Origin: Clostridiales bacterium
GTDB taxonomy: Bacteria; Bacillota_A; Clostridia; Oscillospirales; Oscillospiraceae
DNA length: 16,427 nucleotides
Reading direction: 5' to 3'
Assembly (NCBI GenBank): GCA_019417795.1
Contig: DXUR01000028.1
Span: 1 to 16,427, forward strand
Shown: in pieces, positions 5,527 through 13,712 of the stretch
How the letters are laid out: each line of letters starts with the position of its first letter
Numbering within the stretch: the stretch's first letter is position 1
Notes under the pieces: model-generated
Told to the model about the DNA's origin: nothing
Seen by the model: the letters and a program-made list of their open reading frames with translations, nothing else
The model's database searches: none
Made by a program: the position numbers and the translations under genes

Positions 5527-7128
5527 ATGGCGAAACCGAACATCTTTGACCGGGCGGTGATTGCCGTTGCCCCTGTCCATGCGGCAAAGCGGGCGGCGGC
5601 CAGAGCCGCCCTGTCGGTAATCAACAGCGGATACGGAAACTACGGCGCGAACCTGACTAAAAAGAGCATGAGAGGCTGGGAGTTCTACGGCGGCAGCCCG
5701 AAAGAGGACATCGAGGACAATATCAATGTGCTGCGCCAGCGGAGCCGCGATGCCTATATGGGTATCCCGACTGCGGCGGCGGCACTGAAAACCATGCGAA
5801 CCAATGTGATCGCAGGCGGACTGATGCCTGCGCCGCAGATCGACGGGGAGTATTTGGGGCTGAGTGAGGGAGAAATGGAGCGGCTGCAAGCGCAGATCGT
5901 GCGGGAATTTTCGCTGTGGGCGGATACTCCGGTGTGCGATGCAGAGAGGATAGATAACTTCTACCAGCTCCAGCAGCTCGCATTCCTGGGATACCTGATG
6001 AACGGGGACGAAATCGCCCTGTTGCCGATGAAAAGGCAGGTGGGCCAGCCATACGACCTGCGGGTGCAGCTGGTGGAGGCGGACAGGGTGTGCAGCCCGG
6101 ACGGGTTCGACCGGCTGATGCCATGCACGGTGCAGGGGCACAAGGTACATAGCATTGTGCAGGGGGTCGAAACAGACGCAGACGGGATGGTGGTTGCCTA
6201 CTGGGTGTGCAACCATCACCCGCTGGGCAGCCACAGCGCCACGGATGCGGACGGCATTACCTGGAAGCGGGTAGAGGCGTACGGAGCGAAAACGGGCCGA
6301 AGAAATGTCCTCCATGTGATGAACCGGGAACGAGCGGGCCAGAGGCGAGGCGTCCCGATCTTGGCCCCGGTTCTGGAGAGCCTGAAACAGCTTGGGAGAT
6401 ATACGGACGCTGAAATCACAGCGGCGGTGATCTCGGCCATGTTTACGGTGTTCGTAAAGAGCCAGAACCCGACCGAGGGCAGACCGTTCGGAGAAATGAT
6501 ACCGGCGGAGGAGCTGATCGACCGGGGCGACGAGAACAGTATTGAGCTGGGGCCGGGGGCAATTATCGACCTGAACCCAGGCGAGGATGTCCAGTTCGCA
6601 GACCCGAAGCACCCAAACACAGGGTATGACGCATTTACCAGTGCGACCATTCGGATGATCGGGGCGGCGCTGGAGATACCGCCGGAAGTCATGCTGAAAC
6701 AGTTCTCCACCAGCTACTCGGCGGCCAGAGGCGCACTCAATGAGTTCTGGCGCACCTGCGGTATGCAGAGGGACTGGTTTGCAGACGACTTCTGCCAGCC
6801 GGTGTATGAAGAATGGTTCACAGAGGCCGTGGCCCGAGGACGCATATCGGCTCCGGGATATTTCAGTGATCCGGCTATACGAAAGGCGTACACGGCCTGT
6901 TCGTGGAACGGCCCGGCCAGAACGAACCTGAACCCGGTGCAGGAAGTAACGGCGGCCATCAAGAGGGTGGAGGCTTGTTTCAGCACCGCCCAGGAGGAGA
7001 CCGCACAAATGACCGGCGGGGACTATAACCGTAACATCAAGCAGCGGGTGATGGAAGCCAAGCGAAAGCGCGAGGTGGATATAATCGGAAGCCCGGATGA
7101 ACCGTTTGAGCCGGTGGAGGGCGAATAG
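5527..7128 (+). CDS. Portal protein, lambda gpB family
   Basis: The protein has 533 residues, the usual length for the family. It forms the dodecameric ring at the capsid vertex through which DNA enters and to which the tail attaches. Recognisable stretches include RQRSRDAYMGIPTAAAALKT (about 68-87), LMNGDEIALLPMKR in the middle, and the segment around LEIPPEVMLKQFSTSYSAAR (about 382-401), which is strongly diagnostic of gpB portals. The start has AAGGAGG (5514-5520) seven bases upstream. It lies between the gpW-position gene and the protease, as in lambda. No frameshift or gap is seen. Confidence 0.95.
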   Translation: MAKPNIFDRAVIAVAPVHAAKRAAARAALSVINSGYGNYGANLTKKSMRGWEFYGGSPKEDIEDNINVLRQRSRDAYMGIPTAAAALKTMRTNVIAGGLMPAPQIDGEYLGLSEGEMERLQAQIVREFSLWADTPVCDAERIDNFYQLQQLAFLGYLMNGDEIALLPMKRQVGQPYDLRVQLVEADRVCSPDGFDRLMPCTVQGHKVHSIVQGVETDADGMVVAYWVCNHHPLGSHSATDADGITWKRVEAYGAKTGRRNVLHVMNRERAGQRRGVPILAPVLESLKQLGRYTDAEITAAVISAMFTVFVKSQNPTEGRPFGEMIPAEELIDRGDENSIELGPGAIIDLNPGEDVQFADPKHPNTGYDAFTSATIRMIGAALEIPPEVMLKQFSTSYSAARGALNEFWRTCGMQRDWFADDFCQPVYEEWFTEAVARGRISAPGYFSDPAIRKAYTACSWNGPARTNLNPVQEVTAAIKRVEACFSTAQEETAQMTGGDYNRNIKQRVMEAKRKREVDIIGSPDEPFEPVEGE

Positions 7129-7141
7129 GAGGATAGAGACA

Positions 7142-8227
7142 ATGCCGGAAAACAAGAAATTCTGGAAGTTCTGCAACCAGGTGGGAAACACCGTGGAGCT
7201 GCTGCTTTACGGAGACATCTCGCAAACGAGCTGGTGGGGCGATGAAGTGACGCCGAGGCAGTTCGCGGAGGAGCTGGCAGGACTGGGGGCACTGGACAAG
7301 ATCGTGGTGCGTATCAACAGCGGCGGTGGAGATGTGTTTGCCGCCCAGGCAATCGGAAATCAGCTGGAGCAGCACCCGGCGGAGGTGACGGCCAAGATCG
7401 ACGGGCTGTGTGCCAGCGCGGCAACCATTGTGGCCTGTCACTGCGGAAAGGTGATCGCAGCCAACGACAGCACCTACATGGTGCATCCGGTTCGCATGGG
7501 CGCATACGGCTACTACAACGCCGAGGAGCTGAAAAAGTACATTGAGGCGCTGGACGCCATCCGGGAGAGCATCACGGGCCTGTACGCCAAAAAGACCGGC
7601 AGAGAAAAGGACGAAGTGGCCGGGTGGATGGATGAAACGAAATGGTGGACAGCCCAGCAGGCCAAGGAGAACGGCTTCATCGACGAGCTGGTGGACGATG
7701 CAGAGGAAACCGTCGTGGAAAACCGGGACGGGATGCTGTTCGTGAACAGCGTCAATATGCACTTGCCTTTCGACAAGGCACCTGACTTTGTGCAAAGCAG
7801 CAAGGCAGCAAAAACCGCCGCCGACTGTTTTGTAAATAAAAATTGCCATAAGGAGGTAAAAAACATGGCAAACGAGATCAAGACCGTGGACGATCTGCGC
7901 GGGGCCTATCCCGCACTGGTCAATGAGATCGAGGAGGCGGCGGCGCAGCAGGCCAGAAGCGACGAGCGCCAGCGCATCCAGGACATCGAGGAAATGGCTC
8001 TGCCCGGCAGCGAGGAGCAGACCTTTGAGGCCAAGTACACCAAGCCCATCAGCGCAAGCACCTATGCCAAGGCCGCTATGAAGAAAGCCAAGGAGCAGGG
8101 CAACGCATGGCTGAACGGGGCAAAGAACGACGCCGAGCATCTGGACGGCGTGAAGAAGGAGACACCGGGGAACAGCGAGCAGGACGAGTTCATGGACGCC
8201 ATCAAGTCCATGGGCGGCAAGAAGTAA
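7142..8227 (+). CDS. ClpP-like head protease with C-terminal scaffold
   Basis: The protein has 361 residues from ATG 7142, with AGGAGG at 7127-7132; the in-frame start at 7097 would overlap the portal gene. The N-terminal half is an S14/ClpP-fold prohead protease. It has an oxyanion-region INSGGGDVFAA (59-69), nucleophile Ser92 in LCASAATIVA, His115 in YMVHPV, and Asp164 in GWMDETKWWTAQQAKENGFID as candidate third residue. From about residue 235 an AT-richer linker leads into a helical, charged C-terminal part that resembles a scaffold and has its own internal start. This is the lambda C/Nu3 layout: the protease removes scaffold and trims head proteins during maturation. Followed closely by the decoration and capsid genes. 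Confidence 0.92.
   Translation: MPENKKFWKFCNQVGNTVELLLYGDISQTSWWGDEVTPRQFAEELAGLGALDKIVVRINSGGGDVFAAQAIGNQLEQHPAEVTAKIDGLCASAATIVACHCGKVIAANDSTYMVHPVRMGAYGYYNAEELKKYIEALDAIRESITGLYAKKTGREKDEVAGWMDETKWWTAQQAKENGFIDELVDDAEETVVENRDGMLFVNSVNMHLPFDKAPDFVQSSKAAKTAADCFVNKNCHKEVKNMANEIKTVDDLRGAYPALVNEIEEAAAQQARSDERQRIQDIEEMALPGSEEQTFEAKYTKPISASTYAKAAMKKAKEQGNAWLNGAKNDAEHLDGVKKETPGNSEQDEFMDAIKSMGGKK
7849..7857 (+). promoter_or_regulatory. Internal ribosome-binding site for the scaffold
   Basis: TAAGGAGGT (7849-7857) stands inside the protease ORF, eight bases before the in-frame ATG at 7865. It is as strong as any gene-start site in this operon, and the surrounding 7830-7864 is unusually AT-rich, like an intergenic gap. 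It decides a second, nested start. Confidence 0.85.
7865..8227 (+). CDS. Nested scaffolding protein, Nu3-like
   Basis: The product has 120 residues and is in the same frame and with the same stop as the protease ORF. It starts at ATG 7865 after a near-perfect ribosome-binding site. It is rich in Glu, Lys, Ala and Gln, with predicted helices and no cysteine, as expected for an internal capsid scaffold. In lambda, Nu3 is made from an internal start in gene C, so that free scaffold and a scaffold-tethered protease are both produced; the same logic is inferred here. No sequence similarity to Nu3 itself is claimed. The C-terminus (DEFMDAIKSMGGKK) is basic, which could bind the capsid protein. Confidence 0.8.
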   Translation: MANEIKTVDDLRGAYPALVNEIEEAAAQQARSDERQRIQDIEEMALPGSEEQTFEAKYTKPISASTYAKAAMKKAKEQGNAWLNGAKNDAEHLDGVKKETPGNSEQDEFMDAIKSMGGKK

Positions 8228-8239
8228 GGAGGAGCGAAC

Positions 8240-8596
8240 ATGAGTATGGATTTGGCGAAAAAGACCTTTTCCACCCAGCCTGACTATCTGATCGCCGGGA
8301 CGGCGGAGATCGTCACTGCGGCAAAAGAGGCGGCAGCCGCATTGAAGCGCGGCGCTCCCGTGGTGCTGGACAGCTCCGGCAAGCTGGCCGCTGTGACGGT
8401 GAGTGGGAGTACGGGGAACTATAAGACCGAGGCCACCGGCCTGTATGGCATTCTCGCGGAGGATGTAAAGAGCGGAGAGCAGGGCATTGTGTACCTGAGC
8501 GGCGAGTTTTTTGCCGATGCACTGGTGCTGCCTGCCAATGGCTCTGCGGCGGATTTGGAGGTTCCTTTCCGCGCACTGGGCATCTTTTTGAAGTAA
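8240..8596 (+). CDS. Head decoration protein, gpD-like
   Basis: The product has 118 residues, close to lambda gpD (110). It has the typical flow: an N-terminal arm, then AALKRGAPVVLDSSGKLAAV, then GLYGILAEDV, and a C-terminal beta part ending in FRALGIFLK. Such proteins form trimers on the outside of the expanded capsid and stabilise it against internal DNA pressure. TAAGGAGG precedes the ATG at good spacing. It lies directly before the capsid gene, as in lambda. Codons favour GGC, CTG and CGC, like the capsid gene, in keeping with high expression. Confidence 0.88.
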   Translation: MSMDLAKKTFSTQPDYLIAGTAEIVTAAKEAAAALKRGAPVVLDSSGKLAAVTVSGSTGNYKTEATGLYGILAEDVKSGEQGIVYLSGEFFADALVLPANGSAADLEVPFRALGIFLK

Positions 8597-8609
8597 GGAG
8601 GAAACTTTA

Positions 8610-9662
8610 ATGGCTAACGAAGTGAATATTTACAGCCCTCGCTATCTGGCGGAGGTTGTGCGGCAGGCTCCCCCTGTCCGCACCTATTTCCGAGACACTT
8701 TCTTTACCAATGTCAAGCCGTTCTCCACCGAGCGGGTGGACATTGACCTGGTGAAGGGCGACCGGCGCATGGCGGCGTTTGTGCATCCCCGCATGGGCGG
8801 CAAGGTGCTGACGGCAAACGGCTACACCACCGAGAGCTACAAACCCCCTCTGGTGAACCCCTATGATGTGACCACGGCTGACCAGCTTATGACCCGTCTG
8901 CCGGGAGAGGATTTGTACAGCGGCATGACCCCCGCCCAGCGGGCGGCTCAGAAGCTGATGGAGGAGTACGCCACCCTGAATGATGCCACCACCCGCAGGG
9001 AGGAGTGGATGGCCGTTCAGGCAATCGTGACAGGCACCATCCCCATTGTGGGCGAGGGCGTGAATGAGGTCATTGACTTCGGTTTCACCAACAAGATCAC
9101 TCTGAGCGGTGAAAACAAGTGGGGCGGCACCAAGGCTGACATCCTGGGCAACCTGGGCGACTGGACTGACAAGGTGCTGACCGGCGGCTTTGCCAATGTG
9201 GATATGGCGATTTTGGGCAAGGAGGCCAAGAAGAAATTCTTTGCCGATGCCAATGTCCAGAAGATGATGGACAACCGCCGTATGAACATGGGAGAGATCA
9301 ACCCCCGTGACCTGCCCAACGGCGTGAAGTACCTGGGGCACCTGACTGACCCCAGTCTCGACCTGTATGCCTACGGCGAAGTGTACTACGACGACTGGAC
9401 AAACCCGGAGGAGCCTGCCACCAAGCCGCTCATTCCTGACAATGCGGTTATCCTGATTAGCTCCCACCCGAACTATATGATGGCCTATGGTGCCTGCACC
9501 TACATTGAGCAGGCGAGCGGCCTGTGGGTGACCTCTCAGACCAGCCGCCTGCTGCGCAGCTATGTGGAGCATCACCCTGACCGCCGCATGGTGGAATTGC
9601 AGGCCCACCCCCTGCCCATCCCCGACAAGGTGGACAGCTGGCTGGTAGCTACTGTGTGCTGA
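8610..9662 (+). CDS. Major capsid protein, gpE family
   Basis: The protein has 350 residues, near lambda gpE (341). Family features include the N-terminal YSPRYLAEVVRQAPPVRTYF, the DLVKGDRRMAAFVHPRMGGK segment (about 47-66), and the C-terminal SQTSRLLRSYVEHHPDRRMV and HPLPIPDKVDSWLVATV. It is predicted to take the HK97 fold and build the head shell. The ATG has TAAGGAGGAAACTTTA upstream. Arg and Gly codons are mainly CGC/CGT and GGC, unlike the CGG/AGG/GGA-rich genes around it, which suggests selection for heavy translation. An intrinsic terminator-like hairpin follows its stop. Confidence 0.95.
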   Translation: MANEVNIYSPRYLAEVVRQAPPVRTYFRDTFFTNVKPFSTERVDIDLVKGDRRMAAFVHPRMGGKVLTANGYTTESYKPPLVNPYDVTTADQLMTRLPGEDLYSGMTPAQRAAQKLMEEYATLNDATTRREEWMAVQAIVTGTIPIVGEGVNEVIDFGFTNKITLSGENKWGGTKADILGNLGDWTDKVLTGGFANVDMAILGKEAKKKFFADANVQKMMDNRRMNMGEINPRDLPNGVKYLGHLTDPSLDLYAYGEVYYDDWTNPEEPATKPLIPDNAVILISSHPNYMMAYGACTYIEQASGLWVTSQTSRLLRSYVEHHPDRRMVELQAHPLPIPDKVDSWLVATVC

Positions 9663-9671
9663 CAATTCAAT

Positions 9672-9705
9672 CCCCTGCCTGCTGTGTGCAGGCGGGGGAG
9701 TTTTT
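9672..9705 (+). terminator. Terminator-like hairpin after the capsid gene
   Basis: CCCCTGCCTG (9672-9681) pairs with CAGGCGGGGG (9689-9698) over 10 bp with one G-T pair, around a 7-base loop. AGTTTTT follows. It lies between the capsid stop and the next gene's ribosome-binding site, so partial termination could lower expression of the connector genes relative to capsid protein. Confidence 0.7.
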
Positions 9706-9720
9706 CTGCGGAGGTGCAGC

Positions 9721-10134
9721 ATGGCACTTTTTGAACTGGAACAGGATTTTGGAAGCGACCCGGAAACGGAGTGGAAAGCGCCGACTTTCAAAGACTGTGC
9801 AGCGGCAGACATCGACCTGACTTTCTTTGAGCAGGACGAACACGCAGACCTGCACACGGTTGACGGGAAAGAGGCGCTGGTCATTGTGGATGACCAACGG
9901 CTGAAAGAACACAACTCGCACTGGGAAGCCGGAGCGAAACAGAACTTTGATACGGGCCTATACACCGCATCCACCGTGCTGTACATCCGGGTAAAGGACT
10001 ACGGGCCGAAGCCGAAGATCGGGAAGCATCTGGTCATGGATAAGGGCACCTCGCAGCAGCGGACTTACAGTATCCTGAACTGCGAGGAAGAAGCGGGTAT
10101 TTACCGCATCACCATGGAGAGGACGAGACAATGA
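9721..10134 (+). CDS. Head-tail connector protein, FII position
   Basis: The product has 137 residues with no domain I can name for certain. It sits where lambda has FII (after E, before Z), and its size is similar to gpFII (117). The sequence is beta-rich with Asp/Glu-rich loops (DLTFFEQDEHADLHTVDGKE; VLYIRVKDYGPKPK) and ends in YRITMERTRQ, which fits a small head-tail attachment or head-completion protein. GGAGG precedes the ATG. The stop overlaps the next start as ATGA at 10131, so the two genes are probably coupled. Role is inferred mainly from gene order. Confidence 0.65.
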   Translation: MALFELEQDFGSDPETEWKAPTFKDCAAADIDLTFFEQDEHADLHTVDGKEALVIVDDQRLKEHNSHWEAGAKQNFDTGLYTASTVLYIRVKDYGPKPKIGKHLVMDKGTSQQRTYSILNCEEEAGIYRITMERTRQ

Positions 10135-10832
10135 GCAGGGTGACTTACGACGCAGGAACCATGACCATCACAGTGGACGGGCTGGAGGATGTGGAGCGAG
10201 CGCTGGGGGACTTGAAGAAAAAGACCCCGGCGGCGGCCAAGGTAGCGATCAACGCCACAGCACGACAGGCAAGAAAGCTGATGGTGGCGCAGGCAAAGGC
10301 CAGGTATGCCGTGAACGCCGCTGGGCGGCGGCACCTGAAAGACCTGGTACAGCGGAAAAAGGCCACGAACACAAGTCTGAGCGCAGAGCTTCACATCGAG
10401 AAGATGCGGAACGACCTGGGCTATTTCCAGCACAGGCCGACAGAGAGCTTCAAGGGGCGGGATGTCCTGCGCAGAGCGCCTGCCCATGTAAAGGCGCGAG
10501 TTCTGAAATCCTCTACCATGACCGCTTTGACCGGCGACGGAGCCAATCTGAGCAAGGGCTTTTTGGTGGAGTTCAAGAGCGGCCATGTGGGCATGGTTCA
10601 GCGGCGCATCGGCTCCAGCTCCAGCCATACGGTTACAGAGCGGGGGCGTCCGCGGTGGCGGAACAAGGACGGGAAAGTGGAAAAGCTGGTGACGATGGGA
10701 AGTCCGTCGGCAACTGCGATGCACAGCACCGTTTGGCCCTATGTGGAACCGGAGGTAACGGAATACCTGTACGACAGACTGATGGAGCAGACCGAGCGGG
10801 TGATCGCGCGGGCAAAGGCCAGAAAGGGATAG
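10131..10832 (+). CDS. Minor tail protein Z-like, tail completion
   Basis: The product has 233 residues. The N-terminal part (GLEDVERALGDLKKKTPAAAKVAINATARQ, about 17-46) followed by basic residues is characteristic of the gpZ/tail-completion group, and the length is near gpZ (192). The protein is rich in Lys and Arg throughout and would sit at the head-proximal end of the tail. The start is coupled to the preceding gene by ATGA. The next gene begins three bases after its stop, with a weak ribosome-binding site (AGGGAT), suggesting translation re-initiation. Confidence 0.75.
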   Translation: MSRVTYDAGTMTITVDGLEDVERALGDLKKKTPAAAKVAINATARQARKLMVAQAKARYAVNAAGRRHLKDLVQRKKATNTSLSAELHIEKMRNDLGYFQHRPTESFKGRDVLRRAPAHVKARVLKSSTMTALTGDGANLSKGFLVEFKSGHVGMVQRRIGSSSSHTVTERGRPRWRNKDGKVEKLVTMGSPSATAMHSTVWPYVEPEVTEYLYDRLMEQTERVIARAKARKG

Positions 10833-10835
10833 GCG

Positions 10836-11363
10836 ATGAAAGATTACATGGATGCGGTGAAAGCCGCAGGGATTGGGCGGACGCCGCAGCTTTGCCAAGA
10901 CGCGCTGATCGAGATGCTGGAGGAGCTTTTCGCCGGGAAAAAGTACAACGGCCAACAGGGCAGAAAACCGCTGAACATCTATAAGCAGGATTTGCCGGTG
11001 CCGGAGGACTATGACGCGGATGTGGACACGGATGCGGCGGCGGCCCCCTATATCGTGGCCCGCATGACCGGCGGAGCCATTAAGGACGAAAGCGGGCCGC
11101 AGACGGTGGAGTTCAGCTTGATCGTATGCGCATACGACGAGGGCGGAGCGCGAGAGGGCTATCAGGATGTGGCGAACATCAAAGAGGACATTGTACAGCG
11201 GGTCTGTACGAGGCCCTATTTCGGCGGTGCGTTCACCATCCTGAAACCCGTCGTATGGGCTATGCAGCAGGATGATACGCACCCGTATTATTTCGGGGCT
11301 TGCACCTTGACCTGCACGGCCCCGGCTATGACACAGGACACGGAATTGGAGGGACTGGTATGA
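10836..11363 (+). CDS. Probable tail terminator protein, U position
   Basis: The product has 175 residues. I do not recognise a firm domain. It follows the Z-like gene, where lambda has U, the ring protein that stops tail growth. Its mixed alpha/beta pattern and the segment QTVEFSLIVCAYDEGGAREGYQDVANIKEDI resemble tail-terminator proteins of clostridial phages from memory. The ATGA overlap with the next gene at 11360 indicates coupling. Position supports the role more than sequence does. Confidence 0.6.
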   Translation: MKDYMDAVKAAGIGRTPQLCQDALIEMLEELFAGKKYNGQQGRKPLNIYKQDLPVPEDYDADVDTDAAAAPYIVARMTGGAIKDESGPQTVEFSLIVCAYDEGGAREGYQDVANIKEDIVQRVCTRPYFGGAFTILKPVVWAMQQDDTHPYYFGACTLTCTAPAMTQDTELEGLV

Positions 11364-11659
11364 GCAGGAAAGCAGAGGCGTCGGCCATGGGTATGGCCGA
11401 GCGGGCGGAAGGAGCGGCAGGGCGGAAGAAAAAGGCTGGCCCTGTTGTCTACTGCGGCCCGACTGTGAGGGGCGTAGCGAAGCAGTACACGGTGTTCAGC
11501 GGAGGCATCCCGGAGGCGCTGGAGGAATTTTCTGAACGGCACCCGGAGGTAAAGGCCCTGTTGGTGCCGGTGGAGCAGTTCGCGGAGACCAGGAGAAAGA
11601 TGGAGACTGCCGGAACGGCAGAAGCCATCTTGTACCACAAAATCAAATCTGAGCTGTAA
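11360..11659 (+). CDS. Conserved small protein before the tail sheath
   Basis: The product has 99 residues from ATG 11360, chosen because it overlaps the previous stop (ATGA) and GGAGGGAC lies upstream; an earlier in-frame start at 11300 would sit deep in the U-position gene. The first 30 residues are basic and Ala-rich. The remainder contains VVYCGPTVRGVAKQYTVFSG and EALEEFSERHPEVKALLVPV, a pattern I associate with an unnamed family located just before sheath genes in clostridial myovirus-type prophages. It may be a tail assembly or connector component; no function is known to me. Confidence 0.6.
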   Translation: MSRKAEASAMGMAERAEGAAGRKKKAGPVVYCGPTVRGVAKQYTVFSGGIPEALEEFSERHPEVKALLVPVEQFAETRRKMETAGTAEAILYHKIKSEL

Positions 11660-11671
11660 GGAGGAAACAAT

Positions 11672-13120
11672 ATGGCTTACAAGCATGGCGTATATACCAG
11701 CGAGGTGGAAACCAGCCTGACTGCGCCTATTGTCGGGACGGCGGGACTGCAAGTGATCGTGGGAACCGCACCGGTGAATATGCTGAAAGACCCGGCGGCG
11801 GCAGTCAATGTTCCGCTGCTGGTGAACAACTACAAGGAGGCTGTGGAGGCCGTCGGCTACAACGACGACTTTGAAGCCTATACCCTGTGCGAGTGCATCA
11901 GTGCGGCGTTCAGCGTGGTGGGCGTGGCCCCGATGGTGCTTATCAATGTGCTTGACCCGGCGAAGCACAAGGCGGATATTTCGGAAAAGACGATGCAGGT
12001 AAACGACGGTGTGGCCGTGCTGGACGAAGTGGGTGTACTGCTGGAGGGCCTGACCATCAAGGCGGATGCAACACCGCTGGAGGCAGGCAAGGATTACACG
12101 ACCACATGGAACAACGACGGCACCCTGAACATCGTACTGCTCAAAGGCGGAGCCGGTGAAAAGGCAACCACGCTGACTGCGACCGGCAGCAAGATCGACC
12201 CAAGCAAGGTCAAAGCCGCGGACATCGTGGGCGGTGTGGACATCTCCTCCGGCAAGGAAACCGGCCTGGAGGTGGTGCGGCAGGTATATCCCAAGCTGTC
12301 CATGACCCCCGGCATTCTGCTGGCCCCCAGGTTCAGCGCGGACGCCACGGTGTCTGCTGCGCTCCAGGCAAAGACCAAGAGCATCAATAGCGTGTTTGGC
12401 GCGGTGTGCATCGTGGACATCAACAGCAAGACGGACGGTGCAGTGAAGTACACCGATGTTAAAACCAAGAAGGAGGAGCAGGCGGTCAGCGACCCCAACG
12501 CATACGCCGTATGGCCCTATGCCAAGGTGGGCGAGGTGGTGTATAGCGGTTCCGCCCTGGCTGCCGCCTTGACGGCGTACACGGATGCGCAGAACGACGA
12601 CACACCCAATGTCAGTCCCAGCAATAAGACGCTGGCGATCTCCGCCGCCTGCCTGGCAGACGGAACAGAGGTCGTGCTTGACCAGGAGCAGGCCAACACG
12701 GTGAACAGCTTCGGCGTGGCAACCTGGCTGAACATGAACGGGTTCCGCCTGTGGGGCAACAACACTGCGGCATACCCTGGCATCACCGACCCAAAAGACC
12801 GCTGGTTCAGCGTCCGCCGGTTTATGACCTGGGCAGCCAACAGCTTTATCCTGACCTACTTCCAGAAAGTTGACAGCCCGGCCAACAAGCGGCTGATCGA
12901 GGCCATCGTGGACAGCGAAAATGTGCGGGGCAACGGCTTTGTGGCCCGCGGCGTGTGCGCCCGGTACGAGATCACTTACAACGAGGACGAGAACACCACA
13001 ACCGACCTACTCAACGGCAAGATCACTTTCCACCAGTACATCACTCCGTTTACCCCTGCGGAGGACATTGAGGACATCATTGAGTTTGACCCCAATGCCC
13101 TTTCCGCTGCGCTGAACTGA
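11672..13120 (+). CDS. Contractile tail sheath protein
   Basis: The protein has 482 residues. It polymerises around the tail tube and contracts during DNA injection. The N-terminus (MAYKHGVYTSEVETSLTAPI) and a C-terminal third with WAANSFILTYFQKVD, RLIEAIVDSENV and KITFHQYITPFTPAEDIEDI are typical of the P2 FI/sheath family. The middle (about 125-220) is a variable surface domain with threonine-rich beta sequence. TAAGGAGG stands before the ATG. Its presence switches the module from lambda-like to P2-like and predicts a myovirus-type particle. Confidence 0.95.
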   Translation: MAYKHGVYTSEVETSLTAPIVGTAGLQVIVGTAPVNMLKDPAAAVNVPLLVNNYKEAVEAVGYNDDFEAYTLCECISAAFSVVGVAPMVLINVLDPAKHKADISEKTMQVNDGVAVLDEVGVLLEGLTIKADATPLEAGKDYTTTWNNDGTLNIVLLKGGAGEKATTLTATGSKIDPSKVKAADIVGGVDISSGKETGLEVVRQVYPKLSMTPGILLAPRFSADATVSAALQAKTKSINSVFGAVCIVDINSKTDGAVKYTDVKTKKEEQAVSDPNAYAVWPYAKVGEVVYSGSALAAALTAYTDAQNDDTPNVSPSNKTLAISAACLADGTEVVLDQEQANTVNSFGVATWLNMNGFRLWGNNTAAYPGITDPKDRWFSVRRFMTWAANSFILTYFQKVDSPANKRLIEAIVDSENVRGNGFVARGVCARYEITYNEDENTTTDLLNGKITFHQYITPFTPAEDIEDIIEFDPNALSAALN

Positions 13121-13138
13121 TAAGGGAGGGAACAAAGT

Positions 13139-13663
13139 ATGATTAGCAGCAACTATATTCCTGAGAAAATCAGTGAGTATAACGCCTATCTGGATGGCAG
13201 CAAAATGATCGGCGTGGCCGCATCTGTGACCCTGCCGGAGATCAATATGAAAACCAGCACCGTATCCGGCGTGGGCGTCAACGGCGAACTGGACAGCCCC
13301 ACCATCGGGCAGTTTGAGAGCATGGAGCAGGAAATCCAGTTCAACACCCTGTACAGCTCCGCCATGGATATGCTGTCGCCACTGTCCACGGTGAACCTGA
13401 CCCTGCGAGCGGCACAGCAGGTTTATGACAAAACGGGCGGCTATAACTTCAAGGGCCTGCGGGTGGTGGAGATTGGGCGCGTCAAGAGCTTCAACCCCGG
13501 CAAGGTTGAAAAGGGCGAGGCCATGGAGGCGACCATTACCCTGGAGCTGACCTACATCATGATCGAGGTGGACGGCGTACAACTCCTGGAAGTGGACAAG
13601 CTGAACGGCATTTACAAGGTAAACGGAAATGATATGCTGGCTGGCGTGAACAGCCTGGTATAA
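13139..13663 (+). CDS. Tail tube protein, P2 FII family
   Basis: The product has 174 residues, matching P2 FII (172). It forms the rigid inner tube of the contractile tail. Typical stretches are the N-terminal IPEKISEYNAYLDGSKMIGV, the LPEINMKTSTVSGVGVNGEL strand region, and the C-terminal MEATITLELTYIMIEVDG with LEVDKLNGIYKVNG. It directly follows the sheath gene, with AGGGAGG upstream. A good terminator follows, as expected where a highly made protein ends a transcript. Confidence 0.93.
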   Translation: MISSNYIPEKISEYNAYLDGSKMIGVAASVTLPEINMKTSTVSGVGVNGELDSPTIGQFESMEQEIQFNTLYSSAMDMLSPLSTVNLTLRAAQQVYDKTGGYNFKGLRVVEIGRVKSFNPGKVEKGEAMEATITLELTYIMIEVDGVQLLEVDKLNGIYKVNGNDMLAGVNSLV

Positions 13664-13675
13664 CCCGGAAAACGG

Positions 13676-13712
13676 AACACGGCCCCCCGGTCTGCGGGTG
13701 GGCCGTGTTTTT
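13676..13712 (+). terminator. Terminator after the tail tube gene
   Basis: AACACGGCCC pairs with GGGCCGTGTT (about 13676-13685 and 13700-13709), with a GC-rich loop that can itself pair (CCCGG...CGGG), followed by TTTTTCT. It should reduce readthrough from sheath and tube into the chaperone and tape measure genes, which are needed in far fewer copies. Confidence 0.8.

Noticed and set aside
5488..7191. Long minus-strand ORF (567 codons) opposite the portal gene
   Set aside because: It is the antisense shadow of a clearly identified portal gene with high third-position GC; no start signal and no recognisable product.
8607..9986. Long minus-strand ORF (459 codons) opposite the capsid gene
   Set aside because: Antisense shadow of the capsid gene; it runs on across the terminator and into the next gene, which no real gene would be expected to do here.
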